A DNA stretch of 64,000 bases from Nitrospira sp. GTDB lineage: Bacteria; Nitrospirota; Nitrospiria; Nitrospirales; Nitrospiraceae. A program made the position numbers and the translations under genes. How positions within the stretch are numbered: position 1 is the stretch's first letter; each line of letters starts with the position of its first letter. Where the stretch lies: positions 248,001-312,000 of the forward strand of contig JARFXR010000001.1 of assembly GCA_029194535.1 (NCBI GenBank). Direction: 5' to 3'. Of the stretch, positions 32,085 through 40,388 are shown one piece after another. Below the pieces are notes generated by a model. The model saw only the letters and a list, made by a program, of their open reading frames with translations. It had not been told where the DNA came from and searched no databases.

Positions 32085-32160
32085 CCGCGCTCGTATCCGA
32101 CCGTAAACCGTCTCCAGCTATGCTTCGGCTGTTCCACCGTAACCTGTGGCACCGGCCATC
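32085..32160 (-). pseudogene. C-terminal scrap of an NAD(P)-binding reductase
   Basis: Minus frame: VTVEQPKHSWRRFTVGYERG then TGA. Matches the ending of the reductase at 23399-24040 (VERPAHIRQRFTVGY) in its E-x-P-x-H-x-x-R-F-T-V-G-Y pattern. Only some 20 codons remain, directly upstream of the CDGSH gene. Confidence 0.45.
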
Positions 32161-32246
32161 TCAACGTTCATCGACAGGCCTCCTGACGTTCATTTTGAAG
32201 GAATCTCCATGTTCGATCCATTTCGATCTATACCTGTGGCGCACCC

Positions 32247-33374
32247 TCAGTTCGCTTGAATGGTGACGAACGGTGACGGGGCCTTCTGGTTGGCTTCGGC
32301 CAAGGTCAGCATGACGAGGAGGAATGAGAATAATCCCTTCGACGCAAGATCTCGATTCTCAATCCAATACCATCGGTCGTTGTAGTACACCTTGGCGAAG
32401 GCATCCAACGGCTTCGCTTCGCCGCTCACGATACGAATCAACGGCGGGAGAGTCTCCACCCCATCAGGCGGAGTGGGAAGATGGGGATACGCGCGCAGCT
32501 CCGTCTCGTGCTCCTGAGGAATCTCCACAAACGTCGCGAGTTCGTATAGGATCTGGAATCCCGAGCGGGTATGCAACGCGATGACATCATCCCGCCCCTG
32601 CGGGACCGGACCATAGAGGACCGAAAACTCCGTCTTCGCCGGGTCTAAACCCAGGAGGCGTTTCACGGTTTCACGCTCCTTCTGGATCTCCGGTGGCACC
32701 TTTTTGGTCGCAAAAAACATCGCCAGGCCTTCACCCTGCTTCTCTTTGTCCGGGCTGGCGTGCCATCCGACCGTACCGGACTCCTGGATCCGCCGAAGGG
32801 ACCTGACCACCTGGACGAAGTCCGGATCCTCCAATCGCAATTGCGCCCCGCCTCTGCTGTTGGACAGCCCGTTCACGGTCTGCACGGCAGCCATGAACAG
32901 CAGATCGATCCGCCACCCCGCTTCGACCAACTCGAAGAGCCGGATCGGTGGAATGGGCGTCATCAAGGTCCGGATAAACTGAGAACCGGTCAGCGGCACG
33001 TAGGTGATGGTGGGCCGATCCGTGTATTGTCCCTGCACGCCGAGATTGAAGAAACTGCTGATGGACGATGTCGGGGCTCTCTCGAGGTTGGGGTAGATCG
33101 TGCCGCCGGCCTGCACCGTGCTGACCAACGAGTAGCTGCTGACGATCTGTCCGACATCGACGAAAATGGGCGTATCCCCGTAGCGCATCTTGACGATGTT
33201 GAGCAGCGTTTGCTGCTTCCAGGAATTCGCCATGGCCTGCGTGAAGTCGAACCGATCACGGTCGAGCGTCGCTGCGCCGAAGCTCATGCAGCCCTGCAGG
33301 ATCAGACAGGCTGCTCCTGGAACCAAGATCCGTAACGTGTCAGCCCAGCGCGCGCGCGCGAAACACCCACTCAT
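32247..33374 (-). CDS. Hypothetical outer-membrane-type lipoprotein
   Basis: A 375-residue protein with a lipoprotein signal ending LILQGC (Cys29). I do not recognise the family. The body has conserved-looking blocks FTQAMANSWKQQTLLNIVKM, RYGDTPIFVDVGQIVSSYSL, and a late aromatic strand YYNDRWYWIENRDLASKGLF. The pattern is known from uncharacterised lipoproteins of several phyla. The start at 33374 is set by GGATCGGAGGAACG; 49 codons of open frame upstream lack a signal peptide. Confidence 0.7.
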   Translation of the reverse strand: MSGCFARARWADTLRILVPGAACLILQGCMSFGAATLDRDRFDFTQAMANSWKQQTLLNIVKMRYGDTPIFVDVGQIVSSYSLVSTVQAGGTIYPNLERAPTSSISSFFNLGVQGQYTDRPTITYVPLTGSQFIRTLMTPIPPIRLFELVEAGWRIDLLFMAAVQTVNGLSNSRGGAQLRLEDPDFVQVVRSLRRIQESGTVGWHASPDKEKQGEGLAMFFATKKVPPEIQKERETVKRLLGLDPAKTEFSVLYGPVPQGRDDVIALHTRSGFQILYELATFVEIPQEHETELRAYPHLPTPPDGVETLPPLIRIVSGEAKPLDAFAKVYYNDRWYWIENRDLASKGLFSFLLVMLTLAEANQKAPSPFVTIQAN

Positions 33375-33429
33375 GATCGTTCCTCCGATCCATTCATCGT
33401 GCCGGCTCCTTCGTGTTTTCACATCTGGA

Positions 33430-33876
33430 TCACAGATGCAGCGGCTTGATCGGCGACAGGACCGCCGCCGGATTGTTCTTCCACAGCGATTCGCCGGCAT
33501 CGACATAGAGCTCGACTTCATTGCCGTCCGGATCGCGCAAATAGAGACTTTGGCTGACTGTATGGTCGCTCATGCCGTCGATGGCGACGCCGGCTTGTTC
33601 CAAGTCCTTTTTGGCGGCGCGCAATTCGTCGAGAGTGTCGCCGATCTTGATCCCGATGTGATAGAGTCCGCGCCTTCGGCCGGCCGGCGGCCCCGGCGCC
33701 TCACCGACTTGAATCAACAACAGTTCATGATGGGTGCGGCCCGAGGTCAGCGCGGCCGCCGCTCCATTGAAGATCCGCCCGACTTCCTCGAAGCCCAGCA
33801 GATCACGATAAAATGCCAACGCCCGTTCGAGATCCTTCACATAGAACACGACGTGACCGAGGTAGTGAGCTTTCAT
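33430..33876 (-). CDS. VOC-family (glyoxalase/dioxygenase fold) protein
   Basis: A 148-residue protein with paired beta-alpha-beta-beta-beta modules: LGHVVFYVKDLERALAFYRD and YHIGIKIGDTLDELRAAKKD, ending LRDPDGNEVELYVD. Metal ligands are likely His8, the His in YHIGI and Glu in NEVELY. Catechol-dioxygenase-like subtype; substrate unknown. Followed upstream, 14 bp away, by the SDR gene on the same strand. Confidence 0.88.
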   Translation of the reverse strand: MKAHYLGHVVFYVKDLERALAFYRDLLGFEEVGRIFNGAAAALTSGRTHHELLLIQVGEAPGPPAGRRRGLYHIGIKIGDTLDELRAAKKDLEQAGVAIDGMSDHTVSQSLYLRDPDGNEVELYVDAGESLWKNNPAAVLSPIKPLHL

Positions 33877-33890
33877 GTCGTGGCTCCTCG

Positions 33891-34565
33891 TTACCTGATC
33901 GGGATCAGCGCTCCGTTGATTTGGGCGGCTTCATCGGAGGCGAGAAACATCAAGGTCTGGGCGATAGATCCGGGCCTGACCCAGGTGGACGGATCGGCAT
34001 CCGGCATGGCCTTCCTATTGCCGGACGTGTCGATCGTACCGGGCAACACTCCGTTGACCGTTACGCCCGACCCGGTCAGTTCGATTGAGAGGGTGCGAAT
34101 CAGCGAGACGAGGCCCGACTTCGACACGATGTAGGCCGCCGCCCCGGGAAACGGCTCGACGGCCGCCCAGGCCGCCACATGCAGGAGACGTCCGGCTCGA
34201 CGCTCCATCATGTGGGGCAGCACGGCTTTTGAGAGCAGAAAGGCCGGAGTCAGATTCATGGTCAACATCCGCTGCCAGAGGGACACATCGCTGTCCGTGA
34301 GGCGCCCCATCGCAAAGCCGCCGACCAGGTTGACCAGTACATCAAGACGGCCCGCTGTTCTGATCACCTCATCCACGAGGCGACGGACGGAGGGTTCATC
34401 GGTCACATCCGCCTCCATCGCGTTCCCGGCTGCAACCGCTGCCGGCGGCGGATGACGGTCTACCGTGATCACGCGGGCGCCGGATTGCGCGAAGGCCGGG
34501 GTGACCGTCTGACCCAGCGCGCCGGACCCTCCGGCGATCACCACGACTTTCCCCTTCAACGACAT
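33891..34565 (-). CDS. Classical short-chain dehydrogenase/reductase
   Basis: A 224-residue SDR: VVVIAGGSGALGQTVTPAFA (GGxGxLG in place of TGxxxGxG), NLVGGFAM (NNAG-like), then a Ser-lacking stretch HVAAWAAVEPFPGAAAYIVS with Tyr and Lys of YxxxK (YIVSK). The family catalytic Ser appears replaced by Ala in HVAAWAA, so activity may be altered. NADPH or NADH specificity not certain. Confidence 0.85.
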   Translation of the reverse strand: MSLKGKVVVIAGGSGALGQTVTPAFAQSGARVITVDRHPPPAAVAAGNAMEADVTDEPSVRRLVDEVIRTAGRLDVLVNLVGGFAMGRLTDSDVSLWQRMLTMNLTPAFLLSKAVLPHMMERRAGRLLHVAAWAAVEPFPGAAAYIVSKSGLVSLIRTLSIELTGSGVTVNGVLPGTIDTSGNRKAMPDADPSTWVRPGSIAQTLMFLASDEAAQINGALIPIR

Positions 34566-34592
34566 GGGTATGTTTCCCTTACTGTGCCGTCT

Positions 34593-34892
34593 CTAGCCTG
34601 TCGGCTCGCTGTCGAGCTGATGAGCCTTGCGCCCGCCGCGCACAAGCGGATGGTCCGGCACCTGTCCCTCGACCATGAGGCTCGCCATTGCCGCCGCCCG
34701 CGCGACCAGTTCCTGGGCCCCTTCCCGCAGCTCCCGACTGTTTTGGACTTCGATGACGTTCCGTTCCATATCTTCGGCGCTCCACCCCCTCGAATGGGCG
34801 ATGAACGGAAACTGCGGAAACTGGCAGCCGACTTCGGCCCAGAACGTCATAAGTTGGCCGGCCACACCTTGGACATTGTCCTGCCCGCCCAT
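34593..34892 (-). CDS. Hypothetical protein, about 99 residues
   Basis: Minus frame from ATG 34892: MGGQDNVQGVAGQLMTFWAE, WSAEDMERNVIEVQNSRELR and LVARAAAMASLMVEGQVPDH. Composition and helix pattern look like a true small protein, and it fills the gap between the SDR and the NTF2-like gene on the same strand. No ribosome site of note, and the open frame continues upstream, so the start is uncertain. It may also be the tail of a longer lost gene. Confidence 0.45.
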   Translation of the reverse strand: MGGQDNVQGVAGQLMTFWAEVGCQFPQFPFIAHSRGWSAEDMERNVIEVQNSRELREGAQELVARAAAMASLMVEGQVPDHPLVRGGRKAHQLDSEPTG

Positions 34893-34941
34893 TGTCCGTC
34901 CGGCATGAGTCGCTCCTAGGCAGAGGAGGTCGCGACGCTTC

Positions 34942-35313
34942 TTACGGTTTGGAGCCGGTGTCGTAGTAGAACCGCTCGTGCACGATCTTGCCGTTGTTCC
35001 ACCTCGCCACGGACACCTGTTCCATATGGACCGGCTGGCCGTTGGTGGCGATGAAATCCATCGTGCCTTCATAGAACGTCACGTTGTCGCCCGCCGCGCT
35101 GGCCTTGACGGCGAACCCCTTCCATTCCTTCACTCCGTTCAGAAACTGCTTCTCCCGTTCGATGTTCGCCGCCAGACCTCTGGTCGGAGGGTTGGCGTTA
35201 TCTTGCATCACCGCCTCCTTGTCGTAGAATTCGTTCATCGCTTCGATGATCTTGCCGTTACGGATATGATCAAGCAAGCCCTGGAGTCGTTGCTGAAGTT
35301 GGGTTGTGCTCAT
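34942..35313 (-). CDS. SnoaL/NTF2-like small protein
   Basis: A 123-residue cone-shaped alpha+beta protein: LLDHIRNGKIIEAMNEFYDK, EKQFLNGVKEWKGFAVKASA, and HMEQVSVARWNNGKIVHERF. It has the conserved pattern of the nuclear-transport-factor-2-like fold used for isomerases and for dimerisation. Its start is joined to the VOC gene stop (ATGA at 35310-35313), so both are translated together. Confidence 0.82.
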   Translation of the reverse strand: MSTTQLQQRLQGLLDHIRNGKIIEAMNEFYDKEAVMQDNANPPTRGLAANIEREKQFLNGVKEWKGFAVKASAAGDNVTFYEGTMDFIATNGQPVHMEQVSVARWNNGKIVHERFYYDTGSKP

Positions 35314-35744
35314 CGTTTCTTCTCCTTTCGCGTCGGTTTGGTAAACGTCAGGCCGGCTTTCTGCACCTCCTGGTAGGGGAGGAGCCAGACGAGCGACTCG
35401 TCGCTCAGATCGACCACTTGAATGCGATTGCCCCAAGGATCGCGGAAGTCGCACCGGAATCCCGGCGCCAACTTGAGCTTATATTTTCTGATCAGCTTAT
35501 TGCGTACCTCCTTGATCTGCTCCTCATCGCGCACCATCAGCCCGAAATGTTTCGTGCGATCCGGCTGGAGTGTGTCGACCTCGAAGATCGCCATGAACTG
35601 ATGCTCGCCGAGCTTGCACCAGGCGGCGCCTTCGCCCCCGCGCAGCATCGTGAGTCCGAACACGTCGGAGTAGAACCGCACGGCCTTTTTCGCATCCGTG
35701 ACTTCGATGACCACATGATTGCACCCATAGACCTGCACCGCCAT
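35310..35744 (-). CDS. VOC-family protein (second)
   Basis: A 144-residue glyoxalase-fold protein: CNHVVIEVTDAKKAVRFYSD, KHFGLMVRDEEQIKEVRNKL and FRDPWGNRIQVVDL. The His/Glu metal positions include His9 and His in KHFGL. Distinct from the VOC protein at 33430 (little identity). Cytosolic; substrate unknown. It forms a closely spaced run with the NTF2-like and DsbA-family genes. Confidence 0.85.
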   Translation of the reverse strand: MAVQVYGCNHVVIEVTDAKKAVRFYSDVFGLTMLRGGEGAAWCKLGEHQFMAIFEVDTLQPDRTKHFGLMVRDEEQIKEVRNKLIRKYKLKLAPGFRCDFRDPWGNRIQVVDLSDESLVWLLPYQEVQKAGLTFTKPTRKEKKR

Positions 35745-35747
35745 GGT

Positions 35748-36434
35748 TCACCTCCTACCTGCCGGACCCGCCTCGATCGTCGTCGGTTGCGCCTGGACTC
35801 GTTCGATCGCCGCGACAAACCGTTCGACCGGCTGCGCGCCCGAGACCGCGTATCTGCCGTTCAGCACGAAGTACGGGACGCCGCGAATTCCGAGTCGGTG
35901 GCCGACCGCTTCTTCGACCTTGACCTCCGCCACTCCCTCATCCGTTTGAAAGAGGTGTTCCACCTCGGCCCCCTCAAGTCCGGCACGCTGCGCCAATCGC
36001 ACGAGCGTCGCACTCGATCCGATATCCTCCCCCTCTTCGAAATAACCCTTGAACAGCGACTCCACCACCGGGTCCTGACTGTCGTGTCGTGCGGCATGCC
36101 AGATCAATCGGTGCGCCAGCAACGTATTCGGTGTCCTGGCGATCTTATCAAACGCAAACGCCATTCGCTCCTCGCGCCCCGCCTCCGACACGTGCTCCTC
36201 CAACCGTTTGAAGGCATCCATGCTGCCGAACTTGGCTTCAAGGTAGGCCGTTCGCTCCATGCCTTCCTTCGGCATCGTGGGATTCAACTGGAACGGGCGC
36301 CAGGCGATCGAGGCCTTCACCGAACCCTGCAATCGCGCCAGCGCCCCTTCTAATCGGCGCTTCCCGACGTAGCACCAAGGGCAGACGACATCGGAATAGA
36401 CGTCGATGGAAGCATTTTCAATCTGCTGATTCAT
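35748..36434 (-). CDS. DsbA-family oxidoreductase (FrnE type)
   Basis: A 228-residue thioredoxin-fold protein with CPWC (SDVVCPWCYVGKRRLE) and a helical insertion, and the cis-Pro loop GIRGVPYFVLNGRYAVSGAQ. No signal peptide, so cytosolic, as for FrnE-type and 2-hydroxychromene-isomerase relatives. Start ATG 36434 follows AAGAAGG. 3 bp separate it from the VOC gene. Confidence 0.92.
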   Translation of the reverse strand: MNQQIENASIDVYSDVVCPWCYVGKRRLEGALARLQGSVKASIAWRPFQLNPTMPKEGMERTAYLEAKFGSMDAFKRLEEHVSEAGREERMAFAFDKIARTPNTLLAHRLIWHAARHDSQDPVVESLFKGYFEEGEDIGSSATLVRLAQRAGLEGAEVEHLFQTDEGVAEVKVEEAVGHRLGIRGVPYFVLNGRYAVSGAQPVERFVAAIERVQAQPTTIEAGPAGRR

Positions 36435-36455
36435 GGCACCTTCTTTTTGATTTCT

Positions 36456-36580
36456 CAGGATGCTCAAAAAGTCCGTCCAGCAAGGCCGCAGCGGCCGAGG
36501 AGGCGAGGCGTACTTTATGCTCGTACGTTGAGCCTCCGCGGCACGCGAGAACGAAGCTGGCGGGCTTTTTCAGCATCCTG
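36456..36580. repeat. Long inverted repeat (Nitrospira-type palindromic element)
   Basis: CAGGATGCTCAAAAAGTCCG opens and CGGGCTTTTTCAGCATCCTG closes a 125-bp imperfect palindrome whose centre contains TACTTTATGCTCGTACG. The strong stem followed by T-rich or A-rich runs on both strands would act as a bidirectional terminator between pirin and the DsbA-family gene. The pirin stop codon abuts it. Confidence 0.7.
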
Positions 36581-37477
36581 TTAGGACAAGTGCCCCATTC
36601 TCCCGGCGCGATAGTCATTCACGGCTTGCACGATCTCCGCTTGGGTATTCATAACGAACGGACCATAGCGCGCGATCGGTTCGTCGATCGGCTCTCCGCT
36701 GAGGATGAGCACGGTCGAATCCGCGTCGGCTTCGAGCGTCATGCGATCGCCTGAGCGCCCGAACAGGGCCAGTTCGACTTCTCCCGCCGATCGGGTTCCG
36801 TTGACCACGAGACGTCCGTGCAGCACGAACACCGACGTATTGAATCCCTCGGGCAGCGACAGTTCGATCCGATGTCCTGCGTTCAGTCGCAGATCATACA
36901 GGTGAACCGGGCTGAACGTCTTGGCCGGACCCTTCTGTCCCAGAAACTCCCCGGCGATGACGCGAAGGCGTCCGACGCCTCCGCCGAGCTCGACCGCGGG
37001 AATCGCATCGTTCACCAGCGTCTGATACCCAGGCTTCGTCATCTTGAACGCCTTCGGCAGATTCACCCAGAGTTGGATACCCTCCAACGTGCCTCCGCGC
37101 CTGGCGAACTCCTGTTCGTGCAGCTCTTCATGCACGATGCCGGACGCGGCCGTCATCCATTGCACATCGCCGGGGCCGATGACGCCCCCGCTTCCCGTCG
37201 AGTCGCGATGGGCGACCTTGCCCTGGTACATGATCGTCACCGTCTCGAATCCCCTATGCGGATGTTCGCCCACACCGAGCCGTCGATCGGTCGGCGGGAA
37301 ATGTTCCGGCCCCATGTAGTCCAGGAGCAAGAACGGAGACAATTGCTCGTCCACTCCGGCTCCCGGAATCATGTTGCGCACCGGAAACCCGTCGCCGACC
37401 ATATGCTGAGACCCTGCCTGATAGACGCCGATGAGTTCCTTCGTTCCGGCTGTTGCGATCGAGGCCTGCTTGTTCAT
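36581..37477 (-). CDS. Pirin-family protein
   Basis: A 298-residue bicupin. Iron ligands of the N-terminal cupin are in GEHPHRGFETVTIMYQG (two His) and the later ASGIVHEELHEQEF (His and Glu). The pirin domain is PNARxL-like in its middle and the C-terminal cupin (LHGRLVVNGTRSAGEVELAL) is intact. Bacterial pirins include quercetinases and transcription-linked redox sensors; which applies here is unknown. Ends at the palindromic element. Confidence 0.92.
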   Translation of the reverse strand: MNKQASIATAGTKELIGVYQAGSQHMVGDGFPVRNMIPGAGVDEQLSPFLLLDYMGPEHFPPTDRRLGVGEHPHRGFETVTIMYQGKVAHRDSTGSGGVIGPGDVQWMTAASGIVHEELHEQEFARRGGTLEGIQLWVNLPKAFKMTKPGYQTLVNDAIPAVELGGGVGRLRVIAGEFLGQKGPAKTFSPVHLYDLRLNAGHRIELSLPEGFNTSVFVLHGRLVVNGTRSAGEVELALFGRSGDRMTLEADADSTVLILSGEPIDEPIARYGPFVMNTQAEIVQAVNDYRAGRMGHLS

Positions 37478-37558
37478 CGTTGGCTCCTTTCACGCTTCTT
37501 CGCGGAGAGCTGCGCCGACCGTTCCGTTCACCATCGCTTTTCCTCCAGATCATGCACA

Positions 37559-37807
37559 TTAAACCAAACATACACCGGACGGCAGACTCATCTCGCTGAG
37601 CTTGATGTCGCGCATTCGGTTGTTCCATTTCAACACGCCGCCAGGATTTGTCACCTTCGAGTGCCGGTTGATCCATCCTGCCAGATCGTCATTCGTCGCC
37701 CCCATGGCTCCACATCCCTGAATTGCTCGGGTGCGATGCCGGTGAACGCAAACCACTCGCCGGCCGGCGAACAGAGCCAGGAGTTGTATCCGCCACATAG
37801 CGTGAGG
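37559..37807 (-). pseudogene. DUF5069-like protein remnant with frameshift
   Basis: One frame reads YNSWLCSPAGEWFAFTGIAP then EQFRDV; another continues with GATNDDLAGWINRHSKVTNP and GGVLKWNNRMRDIKLSEM. Joined, they resemble DUF5069 proteins (LxFTGIDxxxF ... DDEIAxWIxxHxK ... WNxRM). The shift is near 37695-37705. The N-terminal part is also missing. Confidence 0.45.
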
Positions 37808-37808
37808 G

Positions 37809-38252
37809 TCACACCTTGTCCGCGATGAGGGTGTCCAGAGCCCAGCGGCCTCCTCCGGTCACCAGCAGCGCGAGCCCGATGCCGATTGCCAGAAGATGAT
37901 ACTCGTAGCCTTCACCCTGTTGATTGCCGAACCAGTTCATGAAGAATCCATGCGGTAAATGGCTTGTCACGATCGCTCCCAACATGATGACGCTCAGGCT
38001 CGCGGCTGTAAAGCGGGTGAGGAGGCCCGCCAATAATCCGAGGCTGCCGAAGAATTCACCGATGATGACGAGGAAGCCGATGATCCACGGCAAATGCATC
38101 GTCTCCGTAAAGAATCCCATCGTCCCCGAGAACCCGGACCCGCCGAACCAGCCCAGCAGCTTCTGCGCGCCGTGAGGGAACATGACCAGTCCCAAAGTCA
38201 GCCGGAGAATCAGACCGGTCCACTCTTCGTTGGTTTGAAAGCACGTCTTCAT
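37809..38252 (-). CDS. DoxX-family membrane protein
   Basis: A 147-residue protein with four membrane helices: LILRLTLGLVMFPHGAQKLL, IIGFLVIIGEFFGSLGLLAG, TAASLSVIMLGAIVTSHLPH and YHLLAIGIGLALLVTGGG. The PHGAQKLLGWFGG loop is typical of DoxX/DoxD-like proteins. DoxX partners with oxidoreductases and thiol homeostasis in some bacteria. AGGAGG is ideally spaced for ATG 38252, better than GTG 38258. Confidence 0.9.
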   Translation of the reverse strand: MKTCFQTNEEWTGLILRLTLGLVMFPHGAQKLLGWFGGSGFSGTMGFFTETMHLPWIIGFLVIIGEFFGSLGLLAGLLTRFTAASLSVIMLGAIVTSHLPHGFFMNWFGNQQGEGYEYHLLAIGIGLALLVTGGGRWALDTLIADKV

Positions 38253-38538
38253 CTTCACACCTCCTCATCATCAGATAGTGCCCCGAGTGAGTCGGAGCCG
38301 AACCGCCTCTTCCGGCATGGCTCTTCATGTACACAGCAAGGTAGTCCTAATTAGAACTAAGTCAAGGGGGAAATTTCTATCCTGCGCGATGCGACCTTTT
38401 TCTTAGAAAGGTCAGGACCTTGAAGCGGAGGAGACACTACGAATGGGTTGCCAGGCTCAATCAAACGACTTATGATGCCCCTCCCCCCGAAAACGCCGCG
38501 AATGCAGTAGTTAAGGACACCAGGCCACCATAGCAATC

Positions 38539-39147
38539 ATGTCTGCGGAACGGAATGAAGTCGCAACTGAGTGTTTCAACCGGAGCATCAAGCTACCTTT
38601 TGGCCTTCGATTGAAAGATTTCGAGATGGCCATGCAGGATGTCTATGATTTCTTTTATGACGTGAATTGCGGCCTGATCGATCGCGGTCTCCAGCGTCTC
38701 GACGACATGCTCCGGCCTGCGATCATATCCGGTGTTTTGTCGGACATGCTCACGGCAAGTTTGGCAAAACATTCCAGGAGCCTGACCGTTAACCTCTATC
38801 ACAACGGTCACCCTGATCTCGTTGTGAGCGGGGTACATCCTGACAATAAGGTTAAAGCGGGGACCGACGGCGTCGAGATCAAGACCACTCGGAAGGCCGG
38901 CGGTGCTGTCGACACCCATGGCGCACGGGATCAGTGGATGTGCGTTTTTGTCTATCAGATCGATAATTCAACTGAGCCGGCGAAGGACAGGGTGCCAATG
39001 TCGGTGACTGAGATCTATCTCGGAAAAGTTACCAAGACCGACTTTCGCAAGAATCAGCGGGGAGAACTCGGCACTCGCACAGCCACTCTGCACAAGGGCG
39101 GTATTGAGAAGTTGAGGAAGAGTTGGGTCTACAAGCTCAGGAGATGA
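38539..39147 (+). CDS. Type II restriction endonuclease, PD-(D/E)XK fold
   Basis: A 202-residue protein, the size of small type II enzymes such as BamHI, BglII and BstYI. The catalytic pattern is P92-D93 (NGHPDLVVSG), then E113-x-K115 (DGVEIKTTRK). The downstream RKAGGAVDTHGARDQWMCVF block could carry recognition or dimer contacts. Specificity is not predictable by eye. It converges with the methyltransferase gene, overlapping it by 19 bp at the 3' ends. A/T content is higher than in flanking genes, suggesting transfer. A C-terminal paralogue remnant lies at 50320. Confidence 0.8.
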   Translation: MSAERNEVATECFNRSIKLPFGLRLKDFEMAMQDVYDFFYDVNCGLIDRGLQRLDDMLRPAIISGVLSDMLTASLAKHSRSLTVNLYHNGHPDLVVSGVHPDNKVKAGTDGVEIKTTRKAGGAVDTHGARDQWMCVFVYQIDNSTEPAKDRVPMSVTEIYLGKVTKTDFRKNQRGELGTRTATLHKGGIEKLRKSWVYKLRR

Positions 39148-40295
39148 TTCTCTCCATTTTTGAAAGCAGCTAGTCTTGGGAGGGCCTTTCTTCCCATCTC
39201 AAAGTAGTGTGGATCCTTTTCAATCCCGCTACTTTCATATCCCATCGCTTCAGCTGCAGCAAGAGTTGACGCTGCTCCACAAAATGGATCGAGTACCACT
39301 CCCTCTCCGAGTGGTAGAACACCTCGGACTAAGGTACGGAGGAACTGCTGAGGCTTCAAGCTCGGATGCGGCGCCAACTCCCGTTCTGACTTATGAGTGG
39401 GCGCCGAAGGGATCACGTCTCCGAACGGTTTATCCGAAGAAGGCCTTCGAAAGCCTCCCGTTCCCCATTTACGAAGATTATCCTGTACCCTTCCCTCCAG
39501 CGGCTTACGGAAGAGCAACCATGGTTCCCACATCGATCGGGGCATCACGCTGATATCAGGAAACTCCTCGTGAGCCGCCTTCGGTCTGTCTCCCCCTCTC
39601 ATGGTCATTACGAGGCGAACGATCTCTCCACGCCTTTCTAGGCCTGCTTTCGCGAGAGCGCCTGAGACCAGGTAAGACAACAGGGGATTTGTAGCCACGA
39701 CGACGTTCGCCCCCGGAACCAGGACGGGGATGAGCACCTTTGCCCATTCGAGAAAAAACAATTCAAGGGCGCGCAGATCTTGAGGTGAGAGCACCGTGAA
39801 CCTGGGAAGAGGGGCGCGCTGGACTCCGTCAAATGAAGGAGGGATTCGCCATACCCCTCCCTTACCTTTCCGTAATTTCTCTTGCTGATCCGAGGTGTAT
39901 TCGAATAAGCCGTACGGAGGGTCTGTGACGACAGCATGAACGGTTTTGTGTCTCTGTTCCTGCAACCAGTTCAAACAATCGGCCTGAAACACTTGCGCTT
40001 TGCGGTACGAGAAGCTGGGCCAATATTGGGGATTGGATTCGGTTACCTTGTTGGCCTGTATTCTCGCAGTCGTCTTTAGCCCATACTGACCCCTTCCCGT
40101 CCGCACAAAGGTCGACGGAGTGTTGAGCCTGAGGTAGGAGCGAACGCTGGATCGTGCCGCGATTCCGATCAGATCACTAACATGCTGCTCTATCGTTTTG
40201 AGGGAAGCGCCACTCGGCCTTGCGCGTAGTACGGAAAGAATTGCGTCCCGTACCTCACCAGGCCGTCGCTTGTGCTGGGTCGGCGACTTGTACAC
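39129..40295 (-). CDS. Site-specific DNA methyltransferase (beta-class) with N-terminal winged helix
   Basis: A 388-residue enzyme from GTG 40295. N-terminal winged-helix domain (EVRDAILSVLRARPSGASLK, about residues 15-70), motif IV VVTDPPYGLF at about 125, then a variable recognition region, then motif I VVLDPFCGAASTLAAAEAMG near 336. Order IV before I makes it beta class, giving N4-methylcytosine or N6-methyladenine. It protects sites of the paired nuclease. Start choice: the frame is open 66 codons further, but a promoter ends 7 bp before GTG 40295, so the message would be leaderless. Confidence 0.85.
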   Translation of the reverse strand: MYKSPTQHKRRPGEVRDAILSVLRARPSGASLKTIEQHVSDLIGIAARSSVRSYLRLNTPSTFVRTGRGQYGLKTTARIQANKVTESNPQYWPSFSYRKAQVFQADCLNWLQEQRHKTVHAVVTDPPYGLFEYTSDQQEKLRKGKGGVWRIPPSFDGVQRAPLPRFTVLSPQDLRALELFFLEWAKVLIPVLVPGANVVVATNPLLSYLVSGALAKAGLERRGEIVRLVMTMRGGDRPKAAHEEFPDISVMPRSMWEPWLLFRKPLEGRVQDNLRKWGTGGFRRPSSDKPFGDVIPSAPTHKSERELAPHPSLKPQQFLRTLVRGVLPLGEGVVLDPFCGAASTLAAAEAMGYESSGIEKDPHYFEMGRKALPRLAAFKNGENHLLSL

Positions 40296-40302
40296 GGGTC
40301 GG

Positions 40303-40331
40303 AGAGTAAGACGTCTAGACGTCTTTGTCAA
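40303..40331 (-). promoter_or_regulatory. Methyltransferase promoter with operator palindrome in the spacer
   Basis: Minus strand: -35 TTGACA (40331-40326, perfect), 17-bp spacer, -10 TACTCT (40308-40303). The spacer and first base of the -10 form the perfect palindrome AAGACGTCTAGACGTCTT (40325-40308). A regulator binding there would block RNA polymerase. The start codon GTG is 7 bp downstream of the -10. The same unit recurs at 50648-50676. Confidence 0.75.
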
Positions 40332-40388
40332 TCTTGATGGTGCGGATCGCTCAATTTGAGGATGGTACTGCGTTTGACTTGTGGAACC

